From the NCBI GenBank assembly GCA_019914995.1, contig CM034143.1, positions 4,466,501 through 4,530,500 of the forward strand: a DNA stretch of 64,000 nt, given 5' to 3'. Positions 35,974 through 49,229 of the stretch are shown here, in pieces. Below the pieces are notes generated by a model. The model had not been told where the DNA came from, searched no databases, and saw nothing but the letters and a program-made list of their open reading frames with translations. This DNA is from Acanthochlamys bracteata. Taxonomy: Eukaryota; Streptophyta; Magnoliopsida; Pandanales; Velloziaceae. Made by a program: the position numbers and the translations under genes. Position 1 is the stretch's first letter; each line of letters begins with the position of its first letter.

Positions 35974-36685
35974 GATTGTATCGTTTGAGAAAATAATAAT
36001 AATGATTAGTAGAAGAAAGAGTTGAGTGAAATAAAAGGTATCCAAGAAAACAGAGTAGACGTCACAAAAGTAAAAACACAAGAAAACTGCATTTTGACTA
36101 GTTGCTATCTTTCCACATGATTTAACATGTAATGGCATGCAATCATGGGTTACCATTGCCGTGTACGTTTGCGATGCGCTTTAATCTCGTCCCATTGTCA
36201 CACCTACCTCATATAAATAATAGAACACACTCCGCTTAGCCTTCTTACTATAATGTAGTAAACGACCAAACGCCACAAACATTACTTCACCTTTCAAAGC
36301 ACATGCCATATGCGAAAGACGTCTCTAGAACATAAACCAAACTCTGTGCACCTCTGTTGGTCACAAATGAGCATGCAGCTAAAGTAAAATGATTGTTGGC
36401 ATACAGTCCAAGGTACTTTTAGGAACACAAACCAAACTCTATTGAGTATCACAACCATATCGTGGGCATTGCCATTAAAATAAATAAGCTTAACGTTCTC
36501 CAATATATAGAGATTTCTGCAGATAGTTCCTCGTAGAGTTATTCCCTTTTGTACAGAGATCCTCGGAAGATAATTTATTTTTATAGAACACCCTACACCG
36601 CAAGAAATATGAACAGATGATTCTCTACAAAGAACTAGTGTACAAAAGATGAACAGATGATTCCAAGCAGATCTAGACGGGAGCT
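35974..36685. other. 3' flank of the AGPase gene
   Basis: No gene recognised; the part near 36685 is the probable 3' untranslated region on the minus strand. Confidence 0.35.
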
Positions 36686-39600
36686 CTAAATGACGGTGCC
36701 ACTTGGGATCAAAGCATCTTTGATGACTGTAACTATGCCACTTTTAATGAAGTATCCATCAGTCTCTCTCGCAGCTTCTTGCACATTATCACTGTTTATG
36801 ATCTGAAAGAAAGAAAAACAAACTAATTAGATTTTCCTACCCTAAATACAAGTTCCGGTTGATACATGCAAGTTTTTTCATTTGAAAGTACTGCCTGCAC
36901 AAAGTAGTCATCCACATGCACAACAGACTTTTAAACATTTTATGTATCTACAATGGTCATGAAAATGTTATGTGTGAACTGCCTAAGCAGCATATTATTA
37001 TTTTTAACAGATTTTAAATAAAATAGAAGCAAATCAAAGAATTACCTTAACATTATCTCCTATGCGAGCATTCTTATCAATTATTGCTCTCTTTATATGA
37101 GAATTTTTGCCAATACCAATAGGAGGAGTGCCTTTTGCAGCTAAGAGACTCTTCTCTGCATCAGTCTTGGATGATCACATATGACATAAGGAGAAATAAG
37201 TTAATAACCTTTTTGAAACTACATAAAGTAGTGCATGTGCTATTTCTTGCAGAAAAACATTTTTGGAACGGAAAAAAAAAAAATACCAAAACAGGTCTTG
37301 GATTAATAAGAAAATACCTCATAATAATCTGCTCCCATCAATAATGAATCTTCCACAATTGCCCCCTCAGATATACAAGAACGCAAGCCAATTACAGAAT
37401 GATGAATTTTGCAGTTCTGCAGGCATGAAACAGATTGCTTGCCATAAATTCAGTACCATACAAAGTTCAAAAGAGCAAGAACCATGAATAATCAATCTGA
37501 TTCTTTTTGAATGTTAATAACTTTTTGTAGAGCTAAAAGTTTAATGCGAAGTGACAACTGAAAGGCCTTTCTCAGGGTTACAAGTAAATGAAATAATGAT
37601 TCCTTCCTTGTTCTAAAAGTCAGACACAAATGTTTGGACTTACCTTAATAACACAACCCTCTCCAATGACGCTATCTGTAACATCAGCGTCAAGCATCTT
37701 GGAAGGTGGTAAATAACGAGGTTGAGTATAGATTGGGTATGACCGATCATAGAAACTGCAGACAGATATTGCAAATACAAAAGGACAATCAGATAACCAA
37801 GCTCCTTAGGAGTAAAATCCACTACTTACTATATTGGACGAGCGATGTACCTGAAGTCTGGAACTGGTTTTTTGGTTATTCCAAGATTTGCATTGTAGAA
37901 TGCCTCAATGGTTCCAATGTCTTCCCAGTAGCCGTCAAATAAATAAGCTTGTACCTGAGATATTCAAAAATCCATTCACATTAATAATGTGTCAAGACAA
38001 CTGCACTAGTTACCATACAAAACTTCAATCTTTCACATATTCAGTTCAAAATTTTCATACATCGTGAAAAGAACCAAAAACCAATGAACTGGCTGAATTG
38101 AGGTGAAGAAAATATTATTATCAAGCAAAGAGATCTAACAAGAGAAAGTTAAGAACCCTGCTAAATGACAACATTGAGCAGAAAATCCTCAATTAGAACA
38201 GCACCAGCCTAGCTTTAAACACTTAACATTGGCATGCATTTGGCATCACTATGGTTCTGAAGTTTAAAAAGAAACACTTGCCCAGGTAAAAAAAAGAAAA
38301 AAGGAATATTGAGTCCCTACAATTCAGATGCTTCCATCCTTTTTTATTGAAGAACCAAAACCATTGATGTCTATAAAGACCCAAAAAAAAGAAAACAACA
38401 GAAACCAAGAAGTGAAACATAGTCCAAACATTCTGATAATGTATAAAATGATCTCCACATGGATGACAATAAAAGCCTCAATTATGAAGTCTATTCTTCT
38501 GATATCTAAGAGTTGTTCATTTGGAGACAATTTTCTGTCTACAGGTATATTTGTTGCAAAGTGAAGAACCATATTCAAGAGTAAACATCACTAAAGGGAT
38601 GCCTAGGGTTGCTTATAGCAACTTATTCCATCTCCTTTTCAAAATTTTAAGCTCAACAAAGTCTTCTACAGTACTATAGAAACTTTTTTTTAAAAATTCG
38701 GAGGCATGGGTGAATTCTACATCATAGAATCATTATAAGTACAACTATTTTAATCCAAAAATGGCAGGCTCACTTCCCAGAAAACCCACAAAAACCTCCT
38801 TTTCTCCAAAAGCTCTACTTTTTAAGCAACCACAAACATCCCTTAACTCATTTTCTCAAAAACATCAGACTATATGTCGCAGATATAGAGGAAAGGAAAT
38901 GAAACATACCCGCATCCCAATGTTAGTTGCACCAGGGATAACTTCACTTCCAAAATCATTGGCTCCAGGGAATTTGTCTCGAAGTAATTTCAACATAACA
39001 TCTTTGCTTATCACATAGATGCCCATACTTGCAATAAACGGCATTTCGTTTGCCCGTTCATCATCAAGGCCTAAGATAGTTGTGTCGACCTAAAAGTGTA
39101 AATGACTCAAATGAAGTTCTTTGTCTAAGTTGCCGCGCTTTAAAAACTGAAGTTTTTCCCTTAAGCTGTTCTTATTTTGTTGCCTCACATTGTACTTACC
39201 TTCATACCCTTAAGTTGTTCTCCTTTAGGCTTCTCAGCAAATTCAATTATACGTCCTTCTTCATCAATTTTCATTAGTCCAAAAGCAGTTGCACGCTTTT
39301 CATCCATAGGTAATGCAGCAACAGTGATATCTGCATTTGTTTCTCTGTGTGCTTGAATAAATCTCTCATAGTCCATGCGGTACAAATGATCACCAGCAAG
39401 AACCAGAAATTCCATAACACTGTGCTCCTCAAATAGCCATAAATACTGCCTTACAGCATCAGCTGTACCCTGAAAGGTCCATTTTGAAATGTCTCAGACA
39501 AGTATGATAGCATGTGTATCCAAACAGCATAAGATATTGCATGACATAGATGGTTTAATTGTAGCTAACAGATATAATAACCCTTTCATCATCAATACTC

Positions 39601-41202
39601 CTAACCATGCTATACACTTAAAGGAGATATCATATCCTGGTAAATTACTTTTGGAATATCAATGAAGGAACATAAATTCGTGAAGACTTAAAGCATTAAG
39701 TAAACATACAACTAACCTTCGTCCAAATTTTAGACCTAAAACTGAGAGTTACATGCAAGTACCATTTCTTAATCTCATAGATTCTCTACCTTATCTTGCA
39801 CATCTTTAAACACAGATATTAAATCTTCTCGACAAAAGAATCAGACTTCCTCAAAGTATCAATAGGTATTACACCATAAATCATGAAAGCATCTTACCCT
39901 GTCACAACTTCTCTACCTTCACGGAAAAATATAAGAGTAAGATACTCAAAATAGTGAAACAGCTGCACCTCGCAGCTTCGAATATATCATCACAGACAAG
40001 GAACAAGAGCACATACAAATGGTTATTATCTTGGAGCACACACTTAAAACTCTTTGAACTAGAAAGCAGATACCACTTTACAGTTTGACAAAATCCGCAA
40101 GAAAGTTTAACTAACCATAGGCTTGACCATTCCAAATGAGCTGAGTCATACACACAACACTTTTTCACACAATAGGTCAGATGAATTACCTGAAACCAGT
40201 TAGGATTCTCTGGGCTCTGCTGTGCAGCTAGGACTTCCACAAATCCTTCATTCTTGTATCCACTCATATTGCTTCCATAAGCCCTTGAAAGGTGGCGGTT
40301 GAGTGAAGCTGAATTGAACTGTGTCAAAACATAGATCTTTGAGATGTTACTGTTCAAGCAATTGCTGACAGGGATATCAATCAATCTATAGTTGGCTCCT
40401 AATGGGACGGCAGGCTTTGCTCTCTTCTTTGTCAAAGGATATAATCTGGTCCCAGCTCCACCACCAAGTATGATGCCAAGAACACTCTGTCCAAAATTCA
40501 GAAACAATGTTACAAATGGGTTCAAGGTATCTGAAAATATGCAGGCATAGAAGATGATAACAGTGTATTCGGTTAAACGAAAACAAAAATTGCATGCTTA
40601 AACTAGATATCCAACAACAAGATGGCAACAATTTGACAAAAAAACAACAGAAAAAAGAAAAATAACAAAAATTCCCATAGAAAACCTTGCAAACCAAAAA
40701 GAAAACACCATAAAACCAATCAAAATCAAGACCACATTTCATACCATAAGACCCCTTCAGAAATGTCATAAATTAGAAAACGAATCACCGGGAACGACAT
40801 CTCATATGAATCAATTTTTTCGCAAATCATGAACAAAAAATAAATACAAGAAAGAACATCTAGCATGAAGAAAATCTCTTTACAATTTTCATAAAATGAA
40901 TTGATCACGCACAACATTACTATCGAGATCGATCGACTCACTGTGCTAGCATCAGGATCAAGACAAGTCTGCGAGGTTTTTGAATCCGATACACCTTTCG
41001 GCAAAACAACAATAGGACACCCCTTCGTTGTCCTCCTAGGCGAGATCCCCGCCGGCACACTGAGCAATAGCTTATCTCCGGTGATCTCTGAAGCCGAAGC
41101 CGAGAACGATAGTGCAGGCTTCGTAGTCCTGCCACTTGAGAACGATGCTGGAGGCAACAGCGATTTCGAGATCGCCGGCGTTGAAACCCCGATCGCCGCC
41201 AT
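36686..41202 (-). CDS. APS1: ADP-glucose pyrophosphorylase small subunit, plastid
   Basis: Nine exons with GT-AG borders: 40942-41202, 40190-40486, 39200-39469, 38910-39089, 37851-37954, 37644-37755, 37318-37416, 37046-37165, 36686-36802. They give 519 residues, as in Arabidopsis APS1 (about 520). The enzyme makes ADP-glucose from glucose-1-phosphate and ATP, the committed step of starch synthesis in the plastid stroma, as a tetramer with large subunits. Visible parts are a transit peptide (about residues 1-70), QTCLDPDAS with Cys80, the family's redox-regulating disulfide cysteine, and the nucleotide-binding [21 protein letters not shown]. Further on are [36 protein letters not shown], a left-handed beta-helix C-terminal part and the end [10 protein letters not shown]. 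No inactivating change was seen. The acceptor of exon 8 is AAG, less common than CAG. A CT/CA-rich leader lies at about 41213-41245. Confidence 0.96.
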
Positions 41203-41839
41203 TGATCACGAAACAGAGAGAGAGTGTGTGTGTGTGAAGTAAGCGAGTGGTAGTTCGAGAGATCGCCATCACGAGAGTTGTGGACTGAAAATACTTGTAG
41301 TCTTCCCTAGACAAAATGCTCCTTACGTTTATTTTTATTACGGAATGCCACTTGTTACAAGTATTTGTTTGTTTGTTTGTGTGTTTATTTAATAAATATT
41401 TTGTAACAAATCATTAGCCTATTTTGCTAAATCAGGCTCCTAAAATTGACACGGTTTCCTTAGTAACCCTATATGATTTTGGCTTTCGAACTAATAGTCC
41501 AATTTGTTAAAATATATGCCCAATGTGCTTTTATTAATCACCATTGCTATAGTTATTGTTGAGAGCTTAATATTGCGAAGTATATAGGTTTTGCCACGTT
41601 TTTTGTGTAGATGGTGTTGTGCGTTTAAAAAGCCCGAAAATAAAGAGGGCAGGATTCTTTCAATTTCGTATCGCAGAAGAAAGTTGTTATAAAAGCTACT
41701 AGGCTTTAACTCTACTGTATTCCGTTCTGCTATTTTGTTTTAGTTCTTTTCAGTGTTCTGGCTTGCTTAACGCAAATACGCAATGTGATTTCCAGCCAAA
41801 ATAGGCAAAACCAAAAGCAAATATTGGATTGCCATAAAG
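41203..41839. other. Promoter region of the AGPase gene
   Basis: A (CA)n/(CT)n tract occurs just upstream of the ATG on the minus strand (41213-41245). I could not place a TATA box with confidence. Confidence 0.4.
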
Positions 41840-42058
41840 AGTGCGTTTGCTATTGTTTATCACCAAATTAATTTTTAAAATTTTAATTTTATGTTTTATA
41901 AATATTTTAAAATTTATTTAAAAATTTATAAAATATAGAGAAAATTTTATGTAATGAATTTTTTATTAAATAGTTTTATTATTTTTTAGAAATTAAAAAA
42001 ATAAAATTATTTTCAAATTTTAAAAATTTATATTTTAAAAATACTTCTAAATGTTTAA
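41840..42058. mobile_element. MITE of the GCGTTTGG family
   Basis: Begins gtgcgtttgctattg; AT-rich core with internal words shared with neighbouring copies; right end degraded (cttctaaatgttt). Confidence 0.45.
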
Positions 42059-42127
42059 AAAAAGCTTTGGTGCACGTGTGAGAGACTCTTTTGGTTGGAA
42101 AGGTGTTGGTGCATGTGTGAGTCTATA

Positions 42128-42325
42128 AAGCGTTTACGAATATTTTTGAAATACTTTTTAAAATAAAAAATATTTTATTTTTTATCTAAAAAATATAATA
42201 AAAATATTTTATTACGTAAAACTTTTATATATTTTTTAAATAAAATTTTTTTTAACTATTTATAAAACTTATATTAAAAATATAAATTAAAAAATTAATT
42301 TTAAAATAAATAACGCTAAAAGCCC
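42128..42325. mobile_element. MITE of the GCGTTTGG family
   Basis: Left end aagcgtttacgaatatttttg, right end aataacgctaaaagccc; AT-rich core. Confidence 0.45.
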
Positions 42326-43644
42326 TCTCTGTGTTCCTCAACTTTCTTTCGGCAATTGAGTTCGAAACCAGCAGCGAAAGCGCAACAGTTTGGTAGGATG
42401 ATCAGATCCACAGACTGTCTGCCTCATGAATAATGCCTAAAACTAGCCTCTCTAAAACAATTTCAAATTAAATTATTTAAAATTAGAAGTTGAACTAAAT
42501 TATTTAAATTTTAGAAGTATAATTTTTAAAATTATATTAAATATTTTGTTACTTATTTTTATAATAAGTTAAAATATAATTTTGATTAAAATAAATTAAA
42601 ATAAATAAATACGCCTACGATGCCCAAGGAAGGAGTAAGCTCTGTTTTGCATTGCTTATAAAAAAATAGTTTTTAATTTTTAATTTTATACTTTAATATA
42701 TATAAAAAATTTATTAAAAATTTTAAAAAATATAAAAAAGTTTCTATAGTAAATTTTTTTACTTTTTATTTTTATTATTTTTGAAAATAAAAAAATAATA
42801 TTTATTTTTAAAAAAATAGAAATATTTAAAATTTTATTTGATAAATTTTGAAAATATCTCTAATATTATTACGTATGAACAACGTGTACGGCGTCTTGAG
42901 CACAAAGTCTTTCTTTTTTCAAACTAATTTTTAATACAAAATAATATTTAAAATTTAAAATAAATTATTTTTATTAAAAATTTATTTTTAAAGTTTATTT
43001 TAAAAATTATTTATAATATAAAATTAACTTTAAAAATTCATGTTTTTAAATATTTTAAATTTTATGTTTTAAATTTATTTTAAAAAAGATTAGTTTAACT
43101 CAATATAAACATATGTTGAGTGACTTTACCTGATTTGATTTGTTTATAATTCACTAGCCTGTAGAAAAGGGGTAATTCTGGAAATTTCTGAAATGACGTT
43201 TCGTGGTGAACGATCGCAACTTTTCATCGGAAATCTCTCAAGAGGACGGAAAAGGAGACAATATTCTGACATTTCGGAAAACAACAAAAAGTCTGTATTA
43301 TTTTATTTGAGATAAATTTAACAACTACAAAAAATTAATTAAGAACCTACACCGCACACGTGGCGCTATGTACTAGGTCTTAAACTAGAGTCACGTGGGA
43401 GATCTTTGTAAGCGATCCATTCAATAAGTAAACGCCGCGTGCAGGTGAGATGAATATTTAAGAATAGTTTAACTAATATGTTATTTTGCATAATCATACC
43501 TCCAAGTACCAGTTGAAGTAAAATTATTCTGATTATAGATTCAACTGTTTCCCTAATAAGATCCTTACCTACTGTTGCTATTGTCATTTTCCAGAACTTG
43601 GAGAATTATAAAATTTTACACATGCATGACTCGTACGGTTCGGA
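42326..43644. other. Very AT-rich stretch with MITE-like remnants
   Basis: About 42640-42850 resembles the core of the GCGTTTGG MITEs (ttgcattgcttataaaaaa), but its ends are not clear. No gene found; the 73-residue frame at 43366-43587 has no family features. Confidence 0.4.
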
Positions 43645-43880
43645 GCGCGTTTGAAATAGTTTTTCAAATATTATTTTTTATTTTTTTCTATTTTATAGTT
43701 TTTAATATATATTATATAAATATATAAAAAATTTATTTAAAAATTTAGAAAGTATAAAAAATTTTATGGAATGAAACTTTTTTATTGTATATTTTAATTT
43801 TTTTTTTATTAAAAAAATTTATTTTTCAAAAAAAATAAAATATCTTTCAAAAAAATTTTATTTCATAAATACTCTCAAAA
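43645..43880. mobile_element. MITE of the GCGTTTGG family
   Basis: gcgcgtttgaaatag at the left and ttatttcataaatactctcaaa at the right; the core is nearly the same as 35740-35960 (atataaaaaatttatttaaaaatttagaaagt). Confidence 0.55.
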
Positions 43881-43912
43881 ATTTCGTTCAAAATTTTATA
43901 AGTTAGTAATTT

Positions 43913-44160
43913 AGAGCTTGTTTACCTCGTAGATAAGGTGGGTAAAATAAATCTTTTGAAAGTCAATTTAAAAAATAAAATTAAAAATATTTAATAAAAA
44001 ATAAAAATATATATTAATTTAATATTTATAGTAGGTTTTAAAATTAAAATTTTAAACAAAATTTATTAATAAAAAATTTTATTTTAATTTTTATATATAT
44101 TTTATATTGAAAGTGAGTTTAAAAAAATAAATTTGGAGTGTCGATAAACACGTTTTAGAG
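43913..44160. mobile_element. MITE with GTTTAC-type termini
   Basis: Left end gagcttgtttacctcg, right end gataaacacgttttaga, roughly inverted; AT-rich non-coding core. Similar termini bound the element at 57263-57511. Confidence 0.45.
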
Positions 44161-44170
44161 ATAGCCAACG

Positions 44171-44414
44171 AGTGCATTTACGATTGCTTATGAAATAGAA
44201 ATTTTCTGAGATAAAAAATATTTTTATTTTTTTTTAAAATAAGTTCTATTTTTTTACTTTTAAAAAATAATAAAAATATATAATAAAAAGATCTCATTAC
44301 GTAAAAATTTTTTACACTATCTAAATTTTTAAATAAATTTTCTAAATACTAATAAAATATATATTAAAAAATATAAAATAAAAAATAGCGTTTGAAATGC
44401 AATTTCAAACGCAC
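44171..44414. mobile_element. MITE of the GCGTTTGG family with terminal hairpin
   Basis: Left end gtgcatttacgattgctta. The right end at 44388-44412 is a perfect hairpin: GCGTTTGAAAT, loop GCA, then the exact complement. AT-rich core shared with the copies at 34748 and 43645. Confidence 0.65.
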
Positions 44415-45029
44415 TTAACGTGCACCGGCTACTGTTATCAGCTTTACTTAGGAAAATGTCCAAGAACTACCAGGAATGAGTCTATATTACATGATAGCCA
44501 TGTCAGTCATCAACTAACTAGACCCAGATTGGGAGTCCCGTCTATTCTCATCATGCAAAGAATTTGCTTTCTTGTCCCTTAGAAGAGCTATGGTACTTAA
44601 CTACCGTTTTCCCTTCTAAAATCTATACTCTTTCTTCATTAAAATTTGTAGCACAAACTAAAAAATCTCCATTCAACGATAATACAATAGGATAGTCGAG
44701 TGTTACAACGTTAACTAACAAAAATGAGGATTGAAAATATTGTATAGCTTATACGTTCTTGGAAAACATTTTGGAGAATTTGAAGAAGTATCAAACTTGA
44801 AGAACCGATAAATATAAGCTGTCGTGGAGAAATCTAGGGTATTAGCTAAGAAACTGGAAAATTGTTAACTAATTCTAACGAAATAAGTTAGAAACAAAGA
44901 TAACACTAATATTCTCTCTTTTTCTTGAAAGAGTTTATGATCATCATAAAATTGAATTATAGAAAATAGCTCCCCAGCACTAGAACCAACAAATATTCAT
45001 TAAAAGATCTTCAGTAATTATGGTATTTA

Positions 45030-45209
45030 AGTGAATTGGCCGTCAGACACTTTTGAGGCATCCACTAATTGTTCCTAAAAAATAGATGATCATTTGAATG
45101 CCCTGAAACTAGATGTAGAGTCATACAGAAAGTACTTAGGACTCCGCTTAGATGAACTGACAGCTCTTGCTTTTGTTAGGATGGGTTTTGATTGGTATGA
45201 CTTACACTA
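45030..45209 (+). pseudogene. Possible small gene fragment (Spc25-like wording)
   Basis: One frame reads KIDDHLNALKLDVESYRKYLGLRLDELTALAFVRMGFDWYDLH then stop. 'Coil plus YRKYLGL' recalls the Spc25 kinetochore family, but only about 45 residues are present, no upstream exon was found and the similarity is weak. Confidence 0.2.
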
Positions 45210-45487
45210 GAGCTATGTTTCAAATATCTGTAACTGAGTTTCATGAAAATAAAAAATAAAAAATAGAATTTTTGAAAAATGAATTGAAGTAGAGTTTCGT
45301 GTTTGTGTATCAATAATTTTGAAAATGAGATAAAATTACATTGTAAGATGTGCAAATAAGAAAATTAAAATTAGAATTTTACATGTGAAAGTGGAATCTG
45401 AATTTCTTATACAAATAAAATATATGAACTATTCGAAACTCCAAATTCGAGAAAAAAAAGTAGAGTTACTAACATTTGAACAACGCC
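45210..45487. mobile_element. MITE with 3-bp flanking repeat CTA
   Basis: Ends GAGCTATGTTTCAAAT and ATTTGAACAACGCC are imperfect inverted repeats, flanked by cta at 45207-45209 and 45488-45490. Non-coding. Confidence 0.55.
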
Positions 45488-45490
45488 CTA

Positions 45491-46894
45491 GATGTCATTG
45501 TGAGTTCACATACTAGTTCTTAATTACTGTACTTATAACATAAGACTTCAAAAGTTTCACTTTTCCATCAACCAAAAATTATAAAGTTTTATTTGAACAA
45601 AATAATTGTAACATAATCTAAAAATATACCCATCTAAAAGCACTAGAGTAAAATAATAACTACAATTACGGGAAATAAATATAACAAAAAGCATAGCTTG
45701 TGCAAAAATAAAAAAATAACCATCCATTAAGACGGTAATGGAAATTGGCTCTTTTCCCTCACTATTTCAATGATTTTTTTTAAACCAAAGCTCAAATTCC
45801 TCTTCGAGGGTCGCTATGCATGTGGTTACTACTTTAGCGACATGACCGTTGCGCAACCATTGTTGGCGAAGAAACGAAAGAGTCACGACTGGTTCCTACA
45901 TATTATTGTTTTTTAAAATAAAATAGTCAAATATGTTTTTTAAATAGCTTCAAAATAAGCTCTTTTTCAAAAAAGCTTTTTATTTTAAACACTTCTAAAT
46001 ATCCTCTATATCAACCCCTTTAAATTTGGTGACTAAATGTTTCTAATTGCTAAATTATCAAGTGAGTTATAAAATACTTCGCTGTAGATTGCATTTATAA
46101 TTATATCTACTAGGCCATTTGATTTTCAAATTTCACAAATAGAAATTAGAAAGTCTTGTCTTTGAGCTTCTGTTTGATGGAATGATGTACATAACTTCAT
46201 TATCTATGTTAAACCAGTGTGTGATAGTGTCTTCTCCAGCTCTATTTGTGTCAGAAAATGTATTATTATATAAAATCGATACATTTCAATGGTATAAGTG
46301 CTTAGTGATAGCATTGCAAATGTTGGCTTTGTGGTGAATTGCCCTTTTAAATGTACAGCCTTAAGTGTTGCTTTCCAAAAAAATGAACCTTATTGTTCTA
46401 CCATGATCTTAGCTATCGTTATCTAACTAGAAAAGAGTCCAAGCTTCTCGTGGTTTCAAATATTGGGTTATTAGAGTTTTAACTTTTAACTAGCTACAGT
46501 TTCCTAAGAATCATCTGTTGCATGGTTCCTTAATCAAGTTTCGACCAGCTTGCTACATCAATCCTTCAATCAGTAGTTTGTCAAAGAAAATTAGTCTATC
46601 GAATATTGTTCGTTAAGCCTAAATTGCTTAGTCAAATTATATGATCATAAATTAGCCACTAGTCATGGTGACAATTTGAGCATTAAAAATCTCTACTACA
46701 CATTCTAACCCGTATCTGTTGAAAGATAAGATGACAATGTTGTTTCCTTTATGTATCTTCATTGGGCCAATCACTCTGCATGTTTCTATCTTTGCTGCAT
46801 ACTAGAAGTCTGACGTTGTTTGGTTGTTTGACTACAGCCTTAGACCATTCTTAGGTTGTGGTGACGCCATTACAATATTTAATTTGTTATGTTT
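45491..46894. other. No recognised gene
   Basis: AT-rich. A short MITE-like remnant may lie at about 45905-46010 (aaaaagctttttattttaaacacttcta). Confidence 0.4.
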
Positions 46895-46899
46895 TGTCT

Positions 46900-48920
46900 T
46901 ATTGGAACTTCAAAATTAATTTTGATAGTAATAATAATTAAAAATTATAATTTATGGATTAGAGTGAATTAATGATTGGAATTAAGTTCTATAGAAATTT
47001 ATAAAACAAATCTATCCTATATCCAGTAGACAGCAAGCCAACTGCTCAGTTACTAACTGTATGAGATTTTTTTTATGATATACCAAAACAGTCAGCTGTT
47101 TAATTGCTGCTATATAGATCAAACAGATAATCGCAAACAGAGCATCTTAAACAGAAAAAGCAAAAAATAAAGTATCACAAACAGAGAAGAACAGAAAATA
47201 GAACTCGATAGCCGGCTTCTTCGCTGCTACTCGTTGGACAGAGAAGAATCTGAAAATCATAATAATCGTTCACTCTTCAGAAATAATTTCAAATATGATA
47301 CCAATTTCATATGAGCTTCAACTTTTCATTAGAGACATACTAACATGCACACTATAACATTGACCGATTAATATATCAAATGACGATCAACATAAACTTG
47401 AAAAAATCGTGGAATGATAGATGAAAATTTTGTAAATAAGGAGCAGAATCACACATTGCAGGAACAACTTTTTAGATGTAATTTAATTAAGAATTCGTCT
47501 TCGATTTGAAGCAAAATCTTGAAGTCTCATTGAACAGTATATTAGCTACAAGTTCATATGAAGAATCATAAAAAAGTACAATAAGAGAAAACAGATAACC
47601 TAGTGCAAAGTATCATCAGAATCATGTTTTCTAACAATATAGAAATGCTTCAATATGCAGATTTTGATTTTCTTCTAAAAAGAAATCACGAATTTAACTA
47701 CAATGTGATATCATTCAACAAATCTACTATCTTATTACTATTACAGAACTGAACTATATTGAGCTACCATATCATTGAAGAATAAGTTCAAATGTATAGA
47801 TTGTTAGATGGCTATGAAGACCCACTGAACACAGAAGGAAGCAACGAAGTAGAGTCACGCTATTGGAGTCCACCTCATTTGAATCAGTCAACTTAGCAAG
47901 AAATAACAAACCAAGAGAAACTAACTCAATTAGAAATTTTTAAAAATTACAACTCAGTTAAAACAACTCAAGACTGCAGATGAGAGTTTTTGAATTGCTT
48001 TCTTCGCTACATTTAATGCCGAGAAAAAACTTGCACCAGAATAGGCAAAATGAAGTTGTAAAGCAATTGATTGACCACTGAACAAATCTTCATCTATATC
48101 TTCAAAAGTCTATTACTGCTAAAAGAAACCAACGGATATTTTTCTAATAGAAAGAACTACCTATCTGTAAGAATAGAAAACTCTATAGAAAGAGAAGTCG
48201 AAGAACAGAGATTTAGAGAGTCAAAGAGACAGTGAGACAGAGAGATACACAACGAGCAAAAATTTAAAAATAAAATTGCACTACATCGAGTCATCTCTCT
48301 CAAGCAAAAAAAACTCATCTTACTGCCGATCGCTTACTGAGCATCATTCTCAGTAACAAGTTTGATCTTCTCAATTAAAAATTTTAATATTACTCGTTTA
48401 CTTTGATATAGATCTTTTGCTCAAATTTGTTTTTCTTAAATCACTTGTAAATGTGTGATAGAATGATAAGTGCACTTGGTAAAGAAGCTCGATTGAAGTT
48501 TAGAGATAACTTTTAAACTTTGTAACAAGGATAGATTGTTAATCAGGGGGATTAGGTTGTCCAGTAAGCTGGAAAAGATTATTTTAGTGGAGAAACACTT
48601 GAGAGTAAGTATGCTTGGTAATCCCCCTGATTAATTTATATAGTTTATTAAAAGTCTAGTGAAATTTTAGATCTTGTGATAGAGCATCCGTAGATGTAGA
48701 CAAAAGAGTTGCCGAATCACGTAAAATTTTATTGCATATTTTACTTTAACATAGATAGTCATAATAAATTTTTAGTAATGCTCACTGTCTGCAAGATATA
48801 AGCCTACTCGCAGCCGGCTGAACATTTGCTGTGTGTAGGATCATCGTTATTACGAAAATATTTATTTGTCAACTCAATTCACCTCTGCTCTGTTCAGTTG
48901 ATCTTGTAGGAGTATTAACA
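46900..48920 (+). mobile_element. Solo LTR with 5-bp TSD TGTCT (same family as 16563-18770)
   Basis: Starts TATTGGAACTTC (one change from TGTTGGAAC) and ends GGAGTATTAACA. It is flanked by TGTCT at 46895-46899 and 48921-48925. The 3' part carries the family pattern gcatccgtagatgtagac...ttgccgaatcacgtaaa and ends caactcaattcacc...gttgatcttgtaggagtatt, matching the inverted copy at 59161-60600. No internal coding region. Confidence 0.9.
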
Positions 48921-48925
48921 TGTCT

Positions 48926-49229
48926 TAAATTTCGACTTTGTGTGGTCTTTTTTGGATTTTGAGTGAACCATGTTTAAAGTTTGTGTGACCTTTTGCGGTT
49001 TATATGCAACCATTTCTCTTTCAAAATGAATTATTGATCAATTATCGACTTGTTATCTGACTATAGGCAGAAAATTGATAGTTCTTTTATTTTGATCTTT
49101 TTTTATCTATTTTTTGTTTCTACTCTTTTATATATGGGTTTTTCTAAAGAGAAGTGTTTTTTTAGTTCAAGGTAAAACATAACAAAATTGATGTAATTTA
49201 TTAAGGAAGTTCCAGTCCCGATATTAATT
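48926..49229. other. No recognised feature
   Basis: AT-rich spacer between the solo LTR and the coiled-coil relic. Confidence 0.35.

Noticed and set aside
40386..40769. 127-residue minus-strand frame
   Set aside because: Lies mostly in the first AGPase intron and reads exon 2 in the wrong phase.
45030..45209. Intact Spc25 gene
   Set aside because: Only a fragment of about 45 residues with weak resemblance; kept only as a low-confidence relic.
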